Part shown: positions 9,164 to 20,189 of the stretch, in pieces
Numbering within the stretch: position 1 is the first letter of the stretch
Layout: the number at the start of each line of letters is the position of its first letter
NCBI RefSeq assembly: GCF_018889995.1
Contig: NZ_CP076547.1
Coordinates: 310,001-374,000, forward strand
DNA: 64,000 nucleotides
Direction: 5' to 3'
From: Subtercola sp. PAMC28395
GTDB taxonomy: Bacteria > Actinomycetota > Actinomycetes > Actinomycetales > Microbacteriaceae
The notes under the pieces: generated by a model
The model's database searches: none
Seen by the model: only the letters and a program-made list of their open reading frames with translations
What the model was told of the DNA's origin: nothing
Translations under genes and position numbers: made by a program

Positions 9164-9871
9164 CTACCAGGTGCCAGCCGGCGACGAGATCACCGGAACA
9201 GGGGCGTACGACCAGTGCGCTCCGTTCGCGTAATGGCTCGCAGCCCACGGTGAAGCCCAGATGGCATGCTCGATGACGCTGGTCGGGGCCGATGAGGTGA
9301 ATCCGGCGACGATTGCCGAATACCCGCTGACGCCGTGCAGTGCCTCTGCGGCGTTCTCTGCCGCCGTCACTAGGTTGTCGTAACTGCCGAATCCGCTGCC
9401 GCCGCCCGAACCCCAGCCGTTGTTCAGCGGGTTGTTGCGGTTCCACCAGTCATCGGGGCCGTTTTCCTGGCGCATCCACCTGGTCATGACGGTGATGTTC
9501 GAATCCGTCAGAGGGAATCCGGCCAGGAGGAGCACGAGCGTGGCCCAGTCACGGTTGGTGCTCCCCGCAGCCAGTGTCTTCACACCGGGTGTCGAGGAGT
9601 AGTCGTCACGAGTGACGGTCACGGTTCCGGCGACCCCCGGCACGGTGATGATCTGTGCGGCAGAGTTCTGATCGGCCCCGGATCGGGCGTACGCAGCATT
9701 CGCCAATTCGACATCGATCGGCGGGGCCGGCGGCGGCGCGAGCCCCGTGAGGGCGAGAAGGGCGAAGGCGGCGACTCCGGCGCAGACCGCGACCGATCGG
9801 CTCACGCGGCGACGCGGTGAGGTCTTCGCCGGTCGATGCCGGTCGTGAATCGGGGTGGATGAAGTGGCCAT
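9164..9871 (-). CDS. Exported lysozyme-like (glucosaminidase-fold) protein
   Basis: A 235-residue protein with a basic N-terminus, a hydrophobic segment (about 25-45, VAVCAGVAAFALLALTGL) and an AYA-type cleavage region near residue 62, so export is likely. The mature part contains WMRQENGPDDWWNRNNPLNN and later FGSYDNLVTAAENAAEALHG. A glutamate followed by NNPLN is a pattern of lysozyme-like peptidoglycan hydrolases. Function is inferred from this motif only. The 3' end and the intergenic strip beside it contain short GCTACCAGGT direct repeats. Confidence 0.6.
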   Translation of the reverse strand: MATSSTPIHDRHRPAKTSPRRRVSRSVAVCAGVAAFALLALTGLAPPPAPPIDVELANAAYARSGADQNSAAQIITVPGVAGTVTVTRDDYSSTPGVKTLAAGSTNRDWATLVLLLAGFPLTDSNITVMTRWMRQENGPDDWWNRNNPLNNGWGSGGGSGFGSYDNLVTAAENAAEALHGVSGYSAIVAGFTSSAPTSVIEHAIWASPWAASHYANGAHWSYAPVPVISSPAGTW

Positions 9872-9956
9872 AGTGATGAAGGAGGCAGGCTAAGTGAGGC
9901 ACACCTGCGAACAGGGAATCAGAATAACAGCCCAGCCCGGTCGGTATCCTGTGGGG

Positions 9957-10841
9957 ATGATCATCGGAATCGAGACCGGCGGCACCAAGGTGGTGATGGC
10001 AGCGGCCGAAGTCGGCAACCCCGAGCATCCGGTCACACTGTCGACGGTTCCGACCACCTCGCCCACAGAGACCCTCGAGAAGATCGCCGGCTTCATCGCT
10101 GAGAACTCCCCCGGGGGAGCACCCAGTGCAATCGGTGTGGCCTCATTCGGCCCGCTCGACACGCGTCTGGACTCCTCCACCTACGGCCGCATACTGTCGA
10201 CCCCGAAGCACGGCTGGTCGAACGTCGACATCGTCGGCTCCCTCACAGCGCGTTTCACGGCGCCGATCGGGCTGGTCACCGACGTGACGGGTGCCGTCAT
10301 CGGCGAACACCGCTGGGGTTCTGGCCGCGGCCACGACGACGTCGCCTACCTCACCGTAGGCACGGGAATCGGGGTCGGCGCCATCGTGCACGGCCGCATC
10401 CATGCCGGCACCGGTTACCCTGAGGTCGCCCACGTGCTGGTTCGCCGTCACCCCGCCGACACGTTCGCCGGGGTCTGCCGCTTTCACGGCGACTGTGTCG
10501 AGGGTCTGGCTTCGGGGCCGGCAATCCACGCGCGCTGGGGCACCGACGCGTCGTCGCTGGCACCGGATGATCGGTCACTCGCCCTCGAAATGGAGGCGTT
10601 CTACCTCGGCCAGCTCCTCGCGACGATCTACTACACACTCGGCTCGAGGCTCGTGGTCTTCGGTGGCGGCGTCTCGAAATCCCCCGGATTGCCGGGACTC
10701 GTCGCCGAAACGGCAAATGCGCTCATCGGTTTCGACTACCTGGCAGAGTCAGGGGACGGCCCGCTCGTTGTGGTCAGCCCTTCGCTGGGAGACCTTTCGG
10801 GCGTGACCGGCGCACTGACGCTCGCGCAGTCGCTGCTGTGA
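9957..10841 (+). CDS. ROK-family fructokinase
   Basis: A 294-residue sugar kinase starting MIIGIETGGTKVV, which is the ROK phosphate-binding loop. Other motifs are VGTGIGVGAIV, VFGGGVSKSPGL and the zinc-site region HVLVRRHP..FAGVCRFHGDCVEGLASGPAI, which matches Bacillus-type ROK fructokinases (D-fructose to fructose 6-phosphate). The ATG at 9957 is used because the fold begins immediately. It is 13 bases from the antiporter gene and may be co-transcribed with it, though no functional link is apparent. Confidence 0.9.
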   Translation: MIIGIETGGTKVVMAAAEVGNPEHPVTLSTVPTTSPTETLEKIAGFIAENSPGGAPSAIGVASFGPLDTRLDSSTYGRILSTPKHGWSNVDIVGSLTARFTAPIGLVTDVTGAVIGEHRWGSGRGHDDVAYLTVGTGIGVGAIVHGRIHAGTGYPEVAHVLVRRHPADTFAGVCRFHGDCVEGLASGPAIHARWGTDASSLAPDDRSLALEMEAFYLGQLLATIYYTLGSRLVVFGGGVSKSPGLPGLVAETANALIGFDYLAESGDGPLVVVSPSLGDLSGVTGALTLAQSLL

Positions 10842-10854
10842 ATCCCTGTCAGCC

Positions 10855-12009
10855 ATGAGTTTCACGGTGCTGGCCCTCGTGGTGTTGGTCGGGCTGCTCG
10901 GCCCACTGTTGGCCGCGCGCTCGTCATGGCGTATTCCTGTGGTGGTCGGTGAGCTCACCGGCGGGCTCATCATCGGGCTCTCCGGGTTCAACCTTGTGGA
11001 CCCCTCGAGCATCGATTTCCATCTCCTGGCCACCATCGGTTTCGGGCTCACGATGGTCATCGTAGGCTCTCAAATTCCCGTCGCCGACGCCGCAGTTCGC
11101 GCGCTGGTGCCGAAGGGGTTGCTCGGCGCCGCGGCGGTCGGAGTCGCGGCGGCGGCTCTGGGTGTGGCTATCGCTGCTCTCTTCGGAACGGGTCACGCCG
11201 CTCTCTATGCCGTCGTTCTCGCGTCATCATCAGCGGCTCTGGTGCTCCCGATGCTGCAGTCAGTGGGCATGCGAAGAAGTTCCGTCACGCAACTCGTCGC
11301 CCAGATCGCCATCGCCGATGTCGCGTGCATCGTTGTTTTGCCCCTGGTCGTGGCTCCCGACCGCGCACCTGAAGCGGCAATCGGCGCGCTCGTCATCGCG
11401 GCGGCCGCCATCGTGCTCGTGGTCGTTCTTCGCAGGCTGTCACACACCGACCTCCGCCGCCGACTGCACCGGTTCTCCGAGCGCCGCCGGTTCGCCCTGG
11501 AACTGAGGTTCAGCCTTCTTGCGCTCTTCACCTTCGCAGCGATCGCGCAGTTCGCCACGCTCTCGATCATGCTGGCCGGATTCGCCTTCGGCCTGGTGCT
11601 CGCAGCGGGCGGCGAACCCCGCAGGCTCGCCCGCCAGCTCTTCGGAATCACCGAGGGCTTCTTCGGCCCGCTGTTCTTCGTTTGGCTGGGAGCGTCACTC
11701 GACCTCCGCACGCTGGCCGGGCATCCTCAGATGATTCTGCTGGGTGCCGCTCTCGGGCTCTCGGCCGTCGTTGCCCATCTCGCGAGCCGGGTCGCACGGT
11801 TGCCGTGGTCGCAATCGGTTGCATCAGCCGGGCAGCTGGGTGTACCCGTGGCTGCCGTGACGCTGGCACTGCAGTCGGGCTCGCTGGCTGCAGGTGAGGA
11901 TGCTGCGATCATCCTCGGCGCACTGGTCACCATCGCCACCTCCGCTCTTGCGACAAGCTCCATCGCGCGAAAGCTGGTGACCAGAACAGGCCCGACGGTG
12001 GGTCGCTAG
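10855..12009 (+). CDS. Cation:proton antiporter, CPA2 family
   Basis: A 384-residue integral membrane protein with about 12 hydrophobic helices. The N-terminus reads VVGELTGGLIIGLSGFN and a central part ASSSAALVLPMLQSVGM, as in KefB/NapA-like Na+(K+)/H+ exchangers. No C-terminal TrkA-N (RCK) domain is present, so it is the short form. Its stop codon overlaps that of the convergent downstream gene (CTAG at 12006-12009). Confidence 0.87.
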   Translation: MSFTVLALVVLVGLLGPLLAARSSWRIPVVVGELTGGLIIGLSGFNLVDPSSIDFHLLATIGFGLTMVIVGSQIPVADAAVRALVPKGLLGAAAVGVAAAALGVAIAALFGTGHAALYAVVLASSSAALVLPMLQSVGMRRSSVTQLVAQIAIADVACIVVLPLVVAPDRAPEAAIGALVIAAAAIVLVVVLRRLSHTDLRRRLHRFSERRRFALELRFSLLALFTFAAIAQFATLSIMLAGFAFGLVLAAGGEPRRLARQLFGITEGFFGPLFFVWLGASLDLRTLAGHPQMILLGAALGLSAVVAHLASRVARLPWSQSVASAGQLGVPVAAVTLALQSGSLAAGEDAAIILGALVTIATSALATSSIARKLVTRTGPTVGR

Positions 12010-12374
12010 CGCGAGATCTGCTGAAGCGCCCAGGAGTTGCCGTCGGGGTCACTGAAATACGCGTACCGCACTCCACCGCCCATATCGCTCACCTCAGAAA
12101 CGTCGACCCCGTTGGCGAGGAGGGTCTGGCGGGCCAGGTCGACGTCGTCGACGACCAGATGCAGGCTTTGCACCGGGGCCGCCGAAGGGTCGACGAAGCC
12201 GACCCCGATGGCGATGGAGCAGGACGAACCGGGCGGGGTCAATTGCACGACCCGCATGCCGTTCCCCGGCTCGACATCGTGGTCGAGGACGAAGCCGACT
12301 CGATCGATGTAGAACGCCTTGCTGCGCTCGACATCGGTGGAGGGTAAGGGAATCAATTCGAGTCGCATTTCCAC
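12006..12374 (-). CDS. VOC (glyoxalase/bleomycin-resistance) superfamily protein
   Basis: A 122-residue single-module VOC protein: LIPLPSTDVERSKAFYIDRVGF begins the first beta-alpha-beta-beta-beta unit and VRYAYFSDPDGNSWALQQI ends the second. Such proteins use a metal-lined cup for isomerase, lyase or dioxygenase chemistry, but no substrate can be told from sequence. GTG at 12374 is preferred because GGAG lies 6 bases upstream; the ATG two codons later would be too far from it. Confidence 0.8.
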   Translation of the reverse strand: MEMRLELIPLPSTDVERSKAFYIDRVGFVLDHDVEPGNGMRVVQLTPPGSSCSIAIGVGFVDPSAAPVQSLHLVVDDVDLARQTLLANGVDVSEVSDMGGGVRYAYFSDPDGNSWALQQISR

Positions 12375-12497
12375 GATGTTCTCCGTTGTCTGAAAGCTTT
12401 GTCGTTCAGCTTGATCAAGAGCCACCGTACCCCCTAGCCTCAGAGTCAGATGGTTCCGGTGCCCCACCAGAACACAACATTTCCAATGGAGGAACCC

Positions 12498-12950
12498 ATG
12501 GCATCCGGGCCCGTCGAGATACTCACCGTCGTCTTTCCAGGCAGCAATTTCTCAGGGCTGATCGTGCCTGAGTTGCAGAAGCTCGTCGAGAGCGAGACCA
12601 TCACGATCATCGATGGGCTGATCGTGCACATCGATGAAGATGGCACTGAGTCGTTCGCCGAATTCGACGAAATCAGTGCTGACAGCGATGAATCCACCCT
12701 GAGTGGGCTCCTCGAACGCGTTGACGGACTCATCTCCGACGACGACGTGCACGAACTGCTCACCGGGCTTGAGCCGAACACCACTGCAGCAGTGCTCGTC
12801 TTCGAGCACACCTGGGCGAAGGGGCTTCGCGACGCGGTTGTCGGTTCAGGCGGCATTCTGCTTGACAGCACCCGGGTACCCGGGCCGGTTGTCGATGAAG
12901 TACTTTCCGCACTCGCGGAACTCGAAGAACTCGAAGTCGAAGGAGAGTAA
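12498..12950 (+). CDS. DUF6325 family protein
   Basis: A 150-residue acidic protein starting MASGPVEILTVVFPGSNF, with GGAGGA directly upstream of the ATG at 12498. The layout (PVE..VV.FPG..F.G.I.PEL..LV....I.IID) matches DUF6325, related to COG4803 proteins of unknown function. Alternating beta strands and helices suggest a ferredoxin-like fold. It is followed after 4 bases by a SHOCT-domain gene, a pairing common in actinobacteria, so the two probably work together at or near the membrane. Confidence 0.75.
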   Translation: MASGPVEILTVVFPGSNFSGLIVPELQKLVESETITIIDGLIVHIDEDGTESFAEFDEISADSDESTLSGLLERVDGLISDDDVHELLTGLEPNTTAAVLVFEHTWAKGLRDAVVGSGGILLDSTRVPGPVVDEVLSALAELEELEVEGE

Positions 12951-12954
12951 GACC

Positions 12955-13308
12955 ATGCGACGTATGGGACGCCCCGGTCTGTTCGGAACAATGGCACGCA
13001 CGGCCGTCATCGCAGGAACCGCCACGGCGGTCTCCGGCAATGTACGCAACAGGCAGCAGGCTGGCGCGCAGTCGGCAGCCCAGCAGCAGGAGATGGCAGC
13101 CGCGCAGCAGCAGGCTGCGATCGACGCTGCCGCCCAGCAGGCTGTTGCGCAGCAGGCCGCCGCCGCGCAGGCCGCACCCGCAGCACCGGCTGCGGCACCC
13201 GCGGATGACCTCCTCACGCAGCTGGCGCGACTCGGCCAGATGAACCAGGCCGGGCTGATCAGTGACGCAGAATTCACTGCGGCGAAGGCCAAACTGCTCG
13301 GTATCTAG
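12955..13308 (+). CDS. SHOCT-domain protein with Ala/Gln-rich linker
   Basis: A 117-residue protein. A hydrophobic stretch near residues 9-27 (FGTMARTAVIAGTATAVSGN) may be a short membrane anchor. A long A/Q/P linker follows, then a C-terminal SHOCT module, LTQLARLGQMNQAGLISDAE followed by FTAAKAKLLGI. AAGGAG lies 9 bases before the ATG. SHOCT modules are thought to mediate oligomerisation. Its gene sits 4 bases behind the DUF6325 gene, as one operon. Confidence 0.8.
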   Translation: MRRMGRPGLFGTMARTAVIAGTATAVSGNVRNRQQAGAQSAAQQQEMAAAQQQAAIDAAAQQAVAQQAAAAQAAPAAPAAAPADDLLTQLARLGQMNQAGLISDAEFTAAKAKLLGI

Positions 13309-13328
13309 CACTGCTCGGTATCTAGCAG
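13293..13328. repeat. Short tandem duplication at the SHOCT gene 3' end
   Basis: CTGCTCGGTATCTAGCA occurs twice in a row (from about 13293 and from 13312). The first copy encodes the last residues LLGI and the stop codon; the second copy is non-coding. It looks like a recent small duplication. Confidence 0.8.
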
Positions 13329-13342
13329 CCAGACCGCAGCAC

Positions 13343-14818
13343 TCACGCGACGGTGATGACTCCCATCATGCCGCCGTCTTCGTGGTCGAGAATGTGGCAG
13401 TGGTAGACCGATGTGCCGGTGAAGTCCTCAAAGGCGATTCGAACGCGAACGCGGGATTTCGCCGGCACATTCACCACGTCGCGCCAGACTGGTTCGGTCT
13501 CGGTCGTGCCGCCGGTTGAGAGCAACTGCATCGGCCAGACGTGCAGGTGAAAAGGGTGATCCATCGTGCTCGTGTTGACGAGCATCCACTCTTCGATCGC
13601 CCCTCGAGCGACGGACTGGTCGACGCGATTCGGGTCGAAGGTCGTGCCGTCGATGGTGAACTGCATCATTCCGCCACCACCCATGCCCATGCCTGCGGCG
13701 CCCATTGCGAGCGTGAGAGTGCGTGAGCCTGTCAGCGTCTCGGTTCTCAGGTCCCGGAGCGGGAGGGGCGCGGGGCTGAGTGTGGCTGTCTGCGGAACGG
13801 TCGCCCTCTCCCCCGACACACGCAGGCGTGCCAGTGTGACCACGCTCGTGCTGCGCGGATTGCCGACCATCATGCTGCCTGCAGAACCGCGGTCGACCGG
13901 AATCGCGAGAAGGTTGACGGCGCCGGCGGGCATCGTGACGAGCACGTCTGCACGAGCTCCAGGTACCAGATCGATTGCCGAAACCTGGCGCGGCTCGGCG
14001 AGTCGCGAGCCGTCGTTGCCCTGCAGCGAGATGGTCGCCCCTGCGAGGGTCAGCGAGAGGTACCTCGAGGTGCAGGCATTGACCACGTACCAGCGTTCGA
14101 TGTCTCCCGGTTTCGCGTCGAGCACAGGAGCGACCTGGCCGTTCACCAGCATGATCTGGCCCTCGCGCCCCGCCATGCGATCCATCTGAGTGGTCACGGC
14201 GACTTCTCCGGAGGAATCGAAGGTGATGTCCGAGATGACGAGCAGACGCTCGCGTGTCACAGCGATGTGGTCATCGCGCTCGACGCGAATCACGCCGTAG
14301 AGCCCCGCGAACACCTGTTCTGCCGTCATGCCGTGGTGATGCGGGTGGTACCAGAAGGCGCCCGCCGGATGATCGTCGGGAATCTGGTACTCGTAGTCGG
14401 CCGTCGTCGCCGTATCCACCTGGCGAAAGACGTTGTCACTCGATCCCTCCGGCGAGACATGAAGCCCGTGGGTATGCAGGTTGGTCGGCTCGCCGAGGCT
14501 GTTGACGAGCGAGATCTTCACCGTGTCTCCCGGCCGAACGACCAGGGTCGGCCCGGGGAGGCTCCCGTTGTAGGTCATCGCCGAAACTGTCGTGCCCCCG
14601 ACATCGATACGCGAGCGCGATGCAGACAGAGCAACGTCGAGCAGACCTGAGACACTTCGCAGAACGGGCGGCTCGGTGAAGGCAGCGCCACCGGTCGACG
14701 CAGTGACGGGTGCGGCGTTGTTCAACCCATCCCAGATCAAGCCGGTGCCGCCGGTCACGACCAACGCGGCACCGACTCCGCCCAGGGTGAGGAAGGTCCG
14801 CCGACTGACAGCGGCCAT
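13343..14818 (-). CDS. Multicopper oxidase, Tat-exported
   Basis: A 491-residue laccase-like oxidase. The N-terminus SRRTFLTLGGVGAALVV is a twin-arginine signal, implying folding with copper before export. Copper ligands are visible in order: HTHGLHVS, WYHPHHHG, HPFHLHVWP and HCHILDHEDGGMM (T1 Cys with axial Met). Such enzymes oxidise Cu(I), Mn, phenols or metals with reduction of O2. Its start overlaps by one base (TGATG) the stop of an upstream small membrane protein, so the two are translationally coupled. A methionine/glycine stretch (MGAAGMGMGGGGMM) may bind Cu(I). Confidence 0.92.
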   Translation of the reverse strand: MAAVSRRTFLTLGGVGAALVVTGGTGLIWDGLNNAAPVTASTGGAAFTEPPVLRSVSGLLDVALSASRSRIDVGGTTVSAMTYNGSLPGPTLVVRPGDTVKISLVNSLGEPTNLHTHGLHVSPEGSSDNVFRQVDTATTADYEYQIPDDHPAGAFWYHPHHHGMTAEQVFAGLYGVIRVERDDHIAVTRERLLVISDITFDSSGEVAVTTQMDRMAGREGQIMLVNGQVAPVLDAKPGDIERWYVVNACTSRYLSLTLAGATISLQGNDGSRLAEPRQVSAIDLVPGARADVLVTMPAGAVNLLAIPVDRGSAGSMMVGNPRSTSVVTLARLRVSGERATVPQTATLSPAPLPLRDLRTETLTGSRTLTLAMGAAGMGMGGGGMMQFTIDGTTFDPNRVDQSVARGAIEEWMLVNTSTMDHPFHLHVWPMQLLSTGGTTETEPVWRDVVNVPAKSRVRVRIAFEDFTGTSVYHCHILDHEDGGMMGVITVA

Positions 14819-15048
14819 CAGCGCACGCTCTGCTCTGGTTGCTGGCCCGGTAGCTCTGGTTGCTGGCCCGGTAGCTCTGGCGACTTGCCCAGGCTTTCTG
14901 ACTGGATGCCCCGCTCCAGCCGGCCGCGAGAGAGAACCAGGCCGCAGACTGCGATCACTATCAGTGCGAGTCCGACCACCACCAGCGATCCGAAGAGAAT
15001 CGCCCAGTTCATCACGAACACGCTGCCTGACATCATCGGGCCGACCAC
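14818..15048 (-). CDS. Small membrane protein coupled to the multicopper oxidase
   Basis: A 76-residue protein from a GTG with AGGGA upstream. One strong membrane helix (about 14-38, WAILFGSLVVVGLALIVIAV) is followed by a cytoplasmic-looking tail with a duplicated ELPGQQP unit. There is no family I recognise. The TGATG junction with the oxidase suggests a role in oxidase assembly, anchoring or copper handling, which is inference. Confidence 0.65.
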   Translation of the reverse strand: MVGPMMSGSVFVMNWAILFGSLVVVGLALIVIAVCGLVLSRGRLERGIQSESLGKSPELPGQQPELPGQQPEQSVR

Positions 15049-15163
15049 TGCATCCCTACGCTTCTGGTTCGCCGCCCTCGATCAGCGCCGTTCCACACTC
15101 AGTCCTTCGAAGCGCGAGCCAGTCGACCCGCATCCGCCTCCACTGTTGCTGACAGACGCCCGG

Positions 15164-17498
<2,335 letters not shown>

Positions 17499-17520
<22 letters not shown>

Positions 17521-17556
17521 GAAGTGTATTTTTACACCATCTGAACATCGGTGCAA
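17499..17556 (-). promoter_or_regulatory. Operator-like palindrome upstream of the TetR/MFS operon
   Basis: GTGTATTTTTACAC (17524-17537) is a perfect inverted repeat, GTGTA/TACAC around TTTT, just 4 bases upstream of the TetR start. The motif CACCATCT recurs on both sides (about 17504 and 17535), and outer TTGCACC/GGTGCAA arms flank the area. This is what a TetR auto-operator overlapping its promoter looks like. Confidence 0.6.
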
Positions 17557-17692
17557 ATTCCGGCACGCCCTTCGTTCGGCCGTGAATTACCTCTTTTGGC
17601 AAGATCTACAGATCTTTCGCGTCCCGACCCGTACCAAATGCGCAACGGATTGCCCAAGATGGAAATATAACCCGTAGATCAAAGGTGATGAC

Positions 17693-17926
17693 ATGAGAAC
17701 AACGACTCCCTGGGAAACGAAGACAAGCTGGGGCACGGCGCGGCCGACCAAGACCGAGTGCCTCATCGAGGCATGCGCAGTTGAAGCGGACTGTGTGGTG
17801 ACGGTCGAATCAGAAGGCCTGCGGCTGCGCTACGCAGCATGCTCCGAACACGGTTACGACATCAGCTGGGGCCTCGTCGAGGTCGCCCCTTCGCCTCTCA
17901 ACCGAGGGCTGATCGGCCTGGGCTGA
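17693..17926 (+). CDS. Hypothetical small cysteine-containing protein
   Basis: A 77-residue protein preceded by AAAGGTGATGAC. It holds three cysteines (ECLIEACAVEADC then YAACSEHGYD) with one histidine, a spacing that could bind a metal, as in small zinc-ribbon-like proteins, but no known family is recognised. It lies 45 bases ahead of the acyl-CoA dehydrogenase on the same strand. Confidence 0.5.
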   Translation: MRTTTPWETKTSWGTARPTKTECLIEACAVEADCVVTVESEGLRLRYAACSEHGYDISWGLVEVAPSPLNRGLIGLG

Positions 17927-17971
17927 TCAGCAGGGACCTTCGGCCCACACGAACACGACAGGAAGCCTAGA

Positions 17972-19153
17972 GTGTTCGACATGAGCACCATTGTGAGCGA
18001 ACCAGCAGACCTGATCGACGTCGATTCCCTGCTCAGCCAGCCAGAGCGCGAACTACGCCGTTCTGTCCGCGCCTTCGTCGATTCTGAGATCAGACCGCAT
18101 ATCGCGGGCTGGTATGACTCAGCCGAGTTCCCGCGGAGCCTCATCCCACAGATGGCCGAACTCGGGCTGCTCGGCATGCACCTGCATGGCTATGGATGCG
18201 CCGGCCGGTCAGCGGTCGAGTACGGGCTCGCGGCCCTCGAACTCGACGCGGGTGACTCGGGCATCCGCACTTTCGTCAGCGTTCAGGGCTCCCTCTCGAT
18301 GAGCGCGATCCACAAGTTCGGTTCAGAGGAACAGAAGCAGGAATGGCTGCCCCAGATGGCAGCAGGTACTGCCATCGGCTGTTTCGGTCTCACCGAGCCG
18401 AATTCCGGCTCCGACCCCGGCAGCATGACGACATTCGCCGCGCGCGATGGCGACGACTGGGTGCTCAACGGTTCGAAACGATGGATCGGGCTCGCGTCCA
18501 TCGCCTCGGTCGCCATCGTCTGGGCGATGACCGATGACGGAGTGCGGGGATTCGTCGTACCGACGTCGACACCCGGGTTCGAAGCGACCGCGATCACGCA
18601 GAAGCTCTCGATGCGGGCATCCATTCAGTGTGATGTCGAATTGACCGACGTGCGGCTCCCCGCATCAGCGATGCTTCCGGATGCCCGTGGCCTGCGTGCG
18701 CCGTTCGAGTGCCTGAACGAGGCGCGCTACGGCATCATCTGGGGCGTGATGGGGGCGGCGCGCGACAGCTACCTTGCGGCCCTCGATTACTCGGCACAAC
18801 GTGTACCGTTCGGCAAGCCGCTCTCTGCATACCAACTCACGCAGGAGAAGCTGGTGAACATGGCGCTCGAGATCAACAAGGGCACGCTTCTCGCCCTGCA
18901 CCTCGGTCGCCTCAAAGACGCCGGAAACCTCCAACCGCACCAGATATCGGTCGGCAAGCTGAACAACTGTCGCGAGGCCATAACCGTCTGCCGCGAGGCG
19001 CGAAGCATGCTCGGCGGCAACGGGATCACGCTCGACTACTCACCACTTCGCCACGCGAACAACCTGGAGAGCGTTCGCACGTACGAAGGCACCGACGAAG
19101 TGCACACCCTCATCATCGGCAATCACGTGACGGGTATCGCCGCGTTTCGCTGA
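17972..19153 (+). CDS. Acyl-CoA dehydrogenase, glutaryl-CoA dehydrogenase-like
   Basis: A 393-residue flavoenzyme. GMHLHGYGCAG..VEYGLAALEL and SGIRTFVSVQGSLSM are typical of the glutaryl-CoA dehydrogenase group. CFGLTEPNSGSDPG is the FAD/substrate loop, and TYEGTDEVHTL places the catalytic base at Glu372. It would oxidise (and possibly decarboxylate) a short acyl-CoA, passing electrons to ETF. GTG at 17972 is preferred because AGGAAG lies 6 bases upstream; the ATG three codons later would be too distant. No lysine/tryptophan degradation genes adjoin it. Confidence 0.87.
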   Translation: MFDMSTIVSEPADLIDVDSLLSQPERELRRSVRAFVDSEIRPHIAGWYDSAEFPRSLIPQMAELGLLGMHLHGYGCAGRSAVEYGLAALELDAGDSGIRTFVSVQGSLSMSAIHKFGSEEQKQEWLPQMAAGTAIGCFGLTEPNSGSDPGSMTTFAARDGDDWVLNGSKRWIGLASIASVAIVWAMTDDGVRGFVVPTSTPGFEATAITQKLSMRASIQCDVELTDVRLPASAMLPDARGLRAPFECLNEARYGIIWGVMGAARDSYLAALDYSAQRVPFGKPLSAYQLTQEKLVNMALEINKGTLLALHLGRLKDAGNLQPHQISVGKLNNCREAITVCREARSMLGGNGITLDYSPLRHANNLESVRTYEGTDEVHTLIIGNHVTGIAAFR

Positions 19154-19180
19154 ACAGGCTGCGAATCGACGTGGTGCGAG

Positions 19181-20002
19181 CTATTCCGACACGGGAAGGA
19201 TGACTCCCACCGGCTGTCGTTTCTCCGCCTGGAAGCGATCCTCGGTTCGTCCCGCCGCCCAGTACCCCGACAGTGAGAGTTCCGATCGCAGCACGCCGCG
19301 CTGCTTGAACAGATCTCTCATCTGCTTCATTGTGCCGCGCTCGCCGTGCGCGAAGATCTGGGGCCGGCCGGGTAGCCATTCGGCATCATCGACTGCCTCG
19401 ACCAGATTCTGGTTCTGCCCGCGCAGAACCCAGCGCACAGCGATGTTCGGTGGTGCGTCGAGAGCCAGAATGTCTGCTTCGTCGACGGCCTCGATGAACA
19501 CCAGGCCCACAGCTGCCCGATGAAGCGAATCCAGGGCAGAGGCTATGGCGGGAAGCGCCGAGAGATCCCCGACGAAGAGGTGCCACTCAGCTGCCGGATC
19601 TGGTGCATAACTCCCGCTTGGGCCGCTGAACGTCAGTTGGTGGCCGGGTTCAGCGGCAGCAGCCCAGGGACCAGCCAGTCCATCGTCGCCGTGCACGACG
19701 AAGTCGATCGAGATCGTCTGTGCGACGGGATCGACTGCCCTCACGGTGTAGGTGCGAGTGACGGGAAGATCGGTGGGGGCGAGAGTCGCCTGCAGAGCCG
19801 GCATGTCGAAGGGCGGTACGAGCCCGAGCTCCGCCTTGGCGAAGTAGATCTTCACATAGCTGTCAGTGAATTCGTTGGCCAGAAAATCGTCGAAATTCTC
19901 GCCGCCGAGCACGACTCTCACCAGATGAGGGCCGAGGTTTTCTTTGCGCTGCACCGTGAGGGTGATCTGCCTCCGGGCCGGTCGACTAGGCGAGACAGTC
20001 AT
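19181..20002 (-). CDS. Siderophore-interacting protein (FAD ferric-siderophore reductase)
   Basis: A 273-residue protein of the ViuB/SIP family. The flavin-binding TRTYTVR, the FVVHGDDGLAGPWA strand, FVGDLSALPAIASAL and the C-terminal LSGYWAAGRTEDRFQAEKR motif are all typical. It reduces imported Fe(III)-siderophores in the cytoplasm to release Fe(II). The ATG at 20002 sits after AAGGTG. I saw no clear iron-box (IdeR/DmdR) palindrome in the upstream sequence, and no siderophore transporter is adjacent. Confidence 0.87.
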   Translation of the reverse strand: MTVSPSRPARRQITLTVQRKENLGPHLVRVVLGGENFDDFLANEFTDSYVKIYFAKAELGLVPPFDMPALQATLAPTDLPVTRTYTVRAVDPVAQTISIDFVVHGDDGLAGPWAAAAEPGHQLTFSGPSGSYAPDPAAEWHLFVGDLSALPAIASALDSLHRAAVGLVFIEAVDEADILALDAPPNIAVRWVLRGQNQNLVEAVDDAEWLPGRPQIFAHGERGTMKQMRDLFKQRGVLRSELSLSGYWAAGRTEDRFQAEKRQPVGVILPVSE

Positions 20003-20189
20003 CTGCACACCTTACCCCTGGCGGGCGCGATCTCGGTCATATTGGCCGGTCAGCGGCGACACCGACCGCGACCACGATCGCCTGGGACACGACCCGGTGA
20101 TTCACGCAGGCTTGCAGGGGTTTCCAAGACAACGAAGCGATCAGTTGACACGGGTCGATGTCAGAGTCGTAATCTTTGTAGTGAAGGGG
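20003..20189. other. Intergenic segment without a recognisable gene
   Basis: This strip upstream of the siderophore-interacting gene probably holds its promoter. No ORF with family-like composition, tRNA fold or strong hairpin was seen. Confidence 0.5.
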
